Assembly: GCA_031359995.1 (NCBI GenBank)
Contig: JANMAT010000109.1
Location: 116,481-180,480 of the forward strand
DNA: 64,000 nt
Reading direction: 5' to 3'
Source: JANMAT01 sp031359995
Lineage (GTDB): Bacteria; Actinomycetota; Acidimicrobiia; Acidimicrobiales; Ilumatobacteraceae
In this document: piece after piece, positions 57,783-64,000 of the stretch
Numbering within the stretch: the stretch's first letter is position 1
Layout of the letters: each line of letters opens with the position of its first letter
Notes under the pieces: model-generated
What the model was told of the DNA's origin: nothing
Database searches by the model: none
Seen by the model: only the letters and a program-made list of their open reading frames with translations
Position numbers and translations under genes: made by a program

Positions 57783-58691
57783 TCAGGGGAGGCGGGTACC
57801 GAGGGCGGCCTCGACGATGCGGTAGAGCTCGGCGCGGTCGAGCACCACACCACGGGCGGCGGCCAGTTCGGCCAGCCGGTCGGGACGCTGGGAGCCGACC
57901 ACCGCGACCGGACGGGCCGGATGGGCGAGCACGAACGCCACTGCGATCATCGCCCGGCTGACACCGTGGGACTCGGCGATGGTGTCGAGGGCGGTGAGCA
58001 ACTCGTGCGGGATCGTGCTGTCGCCCTTGCCGCCCACGAGCCGGCCCCCGGCCAGCGGGCTCCATGCCATGGGCAGGGTGCCTTTCTCGAGGCACGCGTC
58101 GAGGGTGCCGTCGAAGAGCGGATCGACCATGGCGGGCGAGAACTCGAACTGGTCGACGGCCAACGGCACCGTCGCCGGCAGGTGGGCCGCCAGCGCCCGG
58201 GTGCGGCTCGGCGCGTGGTTGGACACGCCGACGGAGCTCGTCAGACCCCGCTCGACGAGGTCGGCCAGCGCGGCAGCCACCTCGGTCGGGTGGGCGAACA
58301 GGTCGGGGCGGTGGACGAGGTACGCGTCGACGTGATCGACGCCCAGGCGCCGCAGCGACGCCTCGCACGCCGCCCGCAGGTGCGCGGGCCGCGAGTCGTA
58401 CGGCGTGCCCGGCACGATGCCGCCCTTGGTCACGAGCACGATCCGGTCGCGCAGCCCGGGTTCGGCGGCGAGCACGGCGCCCAGCGCCTCCTCGTTGGCG
58501 CCGAAGCCGCGGCCACCCCAATCGAGGCCGTACACGTCGGCGGTGTCGACGATGGTCATCCCGTGGTCGACCGCCGCCTCCACCACCGCCTGGTTGGTGG
58601 CCACATCGGGCGCGGTCAGCCGCCAGCAGCCGAACGCCACCGCCCCCACGCGTCGACGGTCGGGTCCGAAGTGGCGGTCGCTGTCGTGCAC
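57783..58691 (-). CDS. Aldo/keto reductase
   Basis: 302 residues, NADPH-dependent TIM barrel. The catalytic set is present: Asp and Tyr in DTADVYG, Lys in LVTKGG and His in YLVHRPD; VGVSNHAPS and FEFSPAMVDPLFDGTLDACL follow. It belongs to the YdhF-like subgroup (FGCWRL at the start and EEALGAVL). Substrate unknown. GTG 58691 lies 6 bases after CAAGAT (complement of 58698-58703), leaderless. A terminator-like hairpin separates it from dnaE2 upstream. Confidence 0.88.
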   Translation of the reverse strand: MHDSDRHFGPDRRRVGAVAFGCWRLTAPDVATNQAVVEAAVDHGMTIVDTADVYGLDWGGRGFGANEEALGAVLAAEPGLRDRIVLVTKGGIVPGTPYDSRPAHLRAACEASLRRLGVDHVDAYLVHRPDLFAHPTEVAAALADLVERGLTSSVGVSNHAPSRTRALAAHLPATVPLAVDQFEFSPAMVDPLFDGTLDACLEKGTLPMAWSPLAGGRLVGGKGDSTIPHELLTALDTIAESHGVSRAMIAVAFVLAHPARPVAVVGSQRPDRLAELAAARGVVLDRAELYRIVEAALGTRLP

Positions 58692-58752
58692 GGCCCCATC
58701 TTGACCACACCCCGGCCACGCCGGTGGCCACCGACCACAGACCGTCGCCCGC

Positions 58753-58779
58753 CGGGGCGCGGCACGACACCGCGCCCCG
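58753..58779 (-). terminator. Perfect 10-bp hairpin after dnaE2
   Basis: CGGGGCGCGG (58753-58762) and CCGCGCCCCG (58770-58779) pair exactly with a 7-base loop, 27 bases past the dnaE2 stop and 50 bases before the promoter of the aldo/keto reductase. There is no T tract. Confidence 0.6.
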
Positions 58780-58805
58780 ACGCACGGGATCGCCGCGAGG
58801 TGACG

Positions 58806-62150
<3,345 letters not shown>

Positions 62151-62153
62151 GCT

Positions 62154-62169
62154 ACGAACATACGTTCGA
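62154..62169 (-). promoter_or_regulatory. LexA SOS box overlapping the dnaE2 promoter
   Basis: On the minus strand the site reads TCGAAC-N4-GTTCGT; the mycobacterial LexA consensus is TCGAAC-N4-GTTCGA, so 11 of 12 consensus bases match. It covers the -10-like TATGTT (complement of 62157-62162) and ends 3 bases before the GTG start at 62150. LexA bound here would block RNA polymerase directly. Induction by DNA damage follows from what is known of DnaE2 in mycobacteria. Confidence 0.85.
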
Positions 62170-62224
62170 TATCGGGGAACGGCAACCGCTACCCCGATCG
62201 GGCCGCTCGCGGACCGTTTCTCTC

Positions 62225-62274
62225 GTTTCTTGTCAGAACCTGGAGCTTTGCGAGAAGTGGAACGCTCAAGAAAC
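62225..62274. repeat. Inverted repeat upstream of the OmpR-type regulator
   Basis: GTTTCTTG (62225-62232) and CAAGAAAC (62267-62274) are exact complements 34 bases apart, with TCTCG (62221-62225) and CGAGA (62251-62255) nested. The region is AT-rich for this genome and lies 52-101 bases before ATG 62326. It may be a binding site for the regulator itself. Confidence 0.35.
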
Positions 62275-62325
62275 CCACTGGAGGGCCGATGGATTGTGTG
62301 ACGAACCCCCACCCGAGAGCGATCG

Positions 62326-63087
62326 ATGAACGACACCACCTCATTCGATGCCAGCACACCGCTGCGAGCCCTCCTGTGCGACGACGCGCCCGACCTCCGC
62401 ATGGTGCTCGAGCCTTTGCTCGTGCGAGAGGGCTTCGAGGTGAAGGTCGCATCCGAAGGCACGACCGCAGTCGAGCTGGCTGCTTCATTCGACCCCGACG
62501 TCGTCATCATGGACGTCGTCCTCCCCGGCATCGATGGGCTGGAAGCCTGCCGACGCATCCGCCAGTTCAGTGACGCCTACCTGCTGATCCTTTCGGCCAA
62601 GAACACTGAGATCGACAAAGTCGTCGGTCTCTCCATCGGCGCCGACGACTACGTCACCAAGCCGTTCTCGCCGAACGAGCTCATCGCCCGTCTGCGGGCC
62701 ATGCTCCGCCGACCCCGTCGGGCCGGTCGGGGCGTCGCCTACGGCGGCGAAGCGACGGTGCGCACCTTCGGGGCGCTCACCATCGACACCGCCGCCCGCG
62801 AGGTCACCGTCGACCACGCCGACGTCGAGCTCACCCGCATCGAGTTCGACCTGCTGGCCACCCTGTGCAGCCGGCCCCGCCAGGTCTTCAGCCGCACCCA
62901 GCTGCTGGAGCTCGTGTGGGGTCCGAACTGGTACGGCGACACCCACGTGGTCGACGTCCACATGTCGAACCTGCGCCGCAAGCTCGGCGACCGCGACCGT
63001 GAGAACCCCTTCATCCTGACCGTTCGTGGAGTGGGCTTCCGCCTGTCCGACGAGGCCGTCGAGACGCAGCCTGCACACGCCGGCTGA
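62326..63087 (+). CDS. OmpR/PhoB-family response regulator
   Basis: 253 residues. Receiver about 12-130 with Asp63 (VVIMDVVLPGIDG), acidic pair in LLCDDAP and Lys in DDYVTKPFSP. The winged-helix DNA-binding domain is about 145-243 (RTFGALTIDTAAREVTVDHA, LTRIEFDLLATLCSRPRQVF, VDVHMSNLRRKLGD, VRGVGFRL). No histidine kinase gene lies next to it in the window. ATG 62326 has GAGAG 6 bases upstream, a weak Shine-Dalgarno sequence. It diverges from dnaE2 and ends at a very strong hairpin before a surface-protein gene. Confidence 0.9.
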   Translation: MNDTTSFDASTPLRALLCDDAPDLRMVLEPLLVREGFEVKVASEGTTAVELAASFDPDVVIMDVVLPGIDGLEACRRIRQFSDAYLLILSAKNTEIDKVVGLSIGADDYVTKPFSPNELIARLRAMLRRPRRAGRGVAYGGEATVRTFGALTIDTAAREVTVDHADVELTRIEFDLLATLCSRPRQVFSRTQLLELVWGPNWYGDTHVVDVHMSNLRRKLGDRDRENPFILTVRGVGFRLSDEAVETQPAHAG

Positions 63088-63110
63088 CCATCACCCCGAA
63101 GACGTTCTGA

Positions 63111-63142
63111 CAGTGGCCCACCGGGACGCCGGTGGGCCACTG
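63111..63142 (+). terminator. Perfect 14-bp hairpin after the response regulator
   Basis: The arms 63111-63124 and 63129-63142 are exact complements around a 4-base loop (GACG), 24 bases past the regulator stop and 41 bases before the next start. There is no T tract. It should insulate the surface-protein gene from the regulator transcript. Confidence 0.65.
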
Positions 63143-63182
63143 CCGCATGTCCACCCCTGTCCCGTGACGAGGTAGCTCCCCC

Positions 63183-64000
63183 ATGTTCAAGAGGATGTTC
63201 GGCAAGGCGACCATCGTCGTCACCGCCGGTCTGGTCGGCACGCTCGGCTACGGCGTGTACCAGGCCGCCGAGGCCCGCAGCAAGGACCCCGTGGTCGCCC
63301 CCGCCCTCGACGGCGCGGTCGTGGCCGGGGTGTGCGGAAACGCCGAGCTGCTGGCCGGACCGTCCACCGCGCCCGACGGTGCCGTCGTCGTCACGATCGG
63401 ACCGGCCCCCGCCGCCGCTGCGCCCGCCACCACGGCCTCACCCACACCGGCCACCTCGTCGCCCGTCACCGGCACGACCGTCGTGCACACCGTGGTCGGC
63501 ACCACCATGGGGGTGGGCATCACCGCGTTCGCCAGCGCCACCCCGGGCACCACCGTGGTCGCCAGCCCCACCACGAGCACGACGCCCACCAGCGAGCCGC
63601 CCACCACGACGACGACCGCGCCCGTCACGCCCGAGACGGCGACGGCCACCGACGACACGGTGCAGGCGGCCATCGACGCCAATCCCGCCGGCACCACCTT
63701 CTACCTGCCCGACCCCAGGTACCGCTTCACCGGCTCGGTGACGCCCAAGTCCGGTGACACCTTCATCGGCGGCCCGGCCACGGTGATCGACGGCGGCGGC
63801 ACGGCCCACGCCGCGTTCAAGGCCGGCATCTCCTTCGGGGCGAACTGGGTCATGGCCGACGACGTGACGCTGCAGTCGCTGATCGTCCAGCACTTCGTGT
63901 CGCCCAACGACCAGGTCGTCGTGAACGCCGACGCCGGCGACGGCTGGACGCTCGACCGCATGACCGTGCAGGACAACCACGGCGGCGCCGTGATGATGGG
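63183..64000 (+). CDS. Secreted parallel beta-helix surface protein, cut by right window edge
   Basis: The frame is open from ATG 63183 to the last base (272 codons). The N-terminus (MFKRMFGKATIVVTAGLVGT) is a signal peptide or anchor. A Thr/Ala/Pro-rich linker (about 78-155, with TTSTTPTSEPPTTTTTAP) resembles the linkers of the two ECF partner proteins. From residue 160 come strands of a right-handed beta helix: DTVQAAIDANPAGTTFYLPD, then YRFTGSVTPKSGDTFIGG, ADDVTLQSLIVQHF, DGWTLDRMTVQDNHGGAVMM. Such proteins bind or cut polysaccharide; the catalytic part is not yet visible. GAGGT (63169-63173) lies 9 bases before the ATG. Confidence 0.75.
   Translation, partial: MFKRMFGKATIVVTAGLVGTLGYGVYQAAEARSKDPVVAPALDGAVVAGVCGNAELLAGPSTAPDGAVVVTIGPAPAAAAPATTASPTPATSSPVTGTTVVHTVVGTTMGVGITAFASATPGTTVVASPTTSTTPTSEPPTTTTTAPVTPETATATDDTVQAAIDANPAGTTFYLPDPRYRFTGSVTPKSGDTFIGGPATVIDGGGTAHAAFKAGISFGANWVMADDVTLQSLIVQHFVSPNDQVVVNADAGDGWTLDRMTVQDNHGGAVMM

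Overview
The window is about 70 percent GC, with nearly every base in a gene, short intergenic gaps and many GTG starts. The gene content is that of an aerobic actinobacterium: mycothiol S-conjugate amidase, two F420-type luciferase-fold oxidoreductases, a wax ester/triacylglycerol synthase, DUF3039, DUF4031 and FmdB proteins, and an error-prone DnaE2 polymerase under a LexA box of the mycobacterial type. The mix of single SDR, acyl-CoA dehydrogenase, crotonase and thiolase genes fits the class Acidimicrobiia best. That placement is inference; the phylum is well supported. No rRNA, tRNA, CRISPR array, insertion sequence, prophage or plasmid function was seen.

Layout. 1-5.7 kb: an edge-truncated racemase-like gene, an MBL hydrolase, an F420-type oxidoreductase, a solute-binding-protein-like gene with no signal peptide, an ECF sigma factor overlapping a membrane partner, and a crotonase without catalytic glutamates. 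5.7-16.7 kb: an ArsR/SRPBCC pair with a palindromic operator, a HAD hydrolase, a crotonase, a dimethylformamidase-like protein, a fatty-acid-hydroxylase-fold protein, an acyl-CoA-dehydrogenase-fold protein, DUF2207, a PAS-PAS-GGDEF diguanylate cyclase and a Bax-inhibitor-1 protein. 16.7-32.6 kb is a lipid and steroid-like metabolism stretch: two MFE-2-type hydroxyacyl-CoA dehydrogenases, an acyl-CoA dehydrogenase, WS/DGAT, PAP2, an SDR, an S9 peptidase, an enoyl-CoA isomerase, an F420-type oxidoreductase, NudC and a FadA5-like thiolase. 32.6-37.9 kb: a coupled HD-GYP response regulator and giant hybrid histidine kinase. 38-49.7 kb: a secreted nuclease, small housekeeping proteins, mca with an SCP2-like partner, a second ECF sigma module whose two partner proteins share an extracellular domain, an acyl-CoA dehydrogenase, a CPBP-like protein, a rhomboid and a channel-like protein. 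49.6-64 kb: a subtilase, the only long non-coding gap, an ABC-F protein, an InhA-like protein with its GlxA-type regulator, an aldo/keto reductase, dnaE2, an OmpR-type regulator and a beta-helix surface protein cut by the right edge.

How it works together. Most genes are single transcription units. About 36 of roughly 60 starts have no Shine-Dalgarno sequence and instead carry a -10-like hexamer (consensus TAnnnT, less often CAnnnT or GAnnnT) 6 to 9 bases before the start codon. This is the signature of leaderless mRNAs, and it was used throughout to choose starts. Genes with a real leader and Shine-Dalgarno sequence are mainly envelope, secreted and signalling genes. Several divergent pairs fire from closely spaced or overlapping -10 elements. 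Terminators are long perfect GC hairpins without a U tract.
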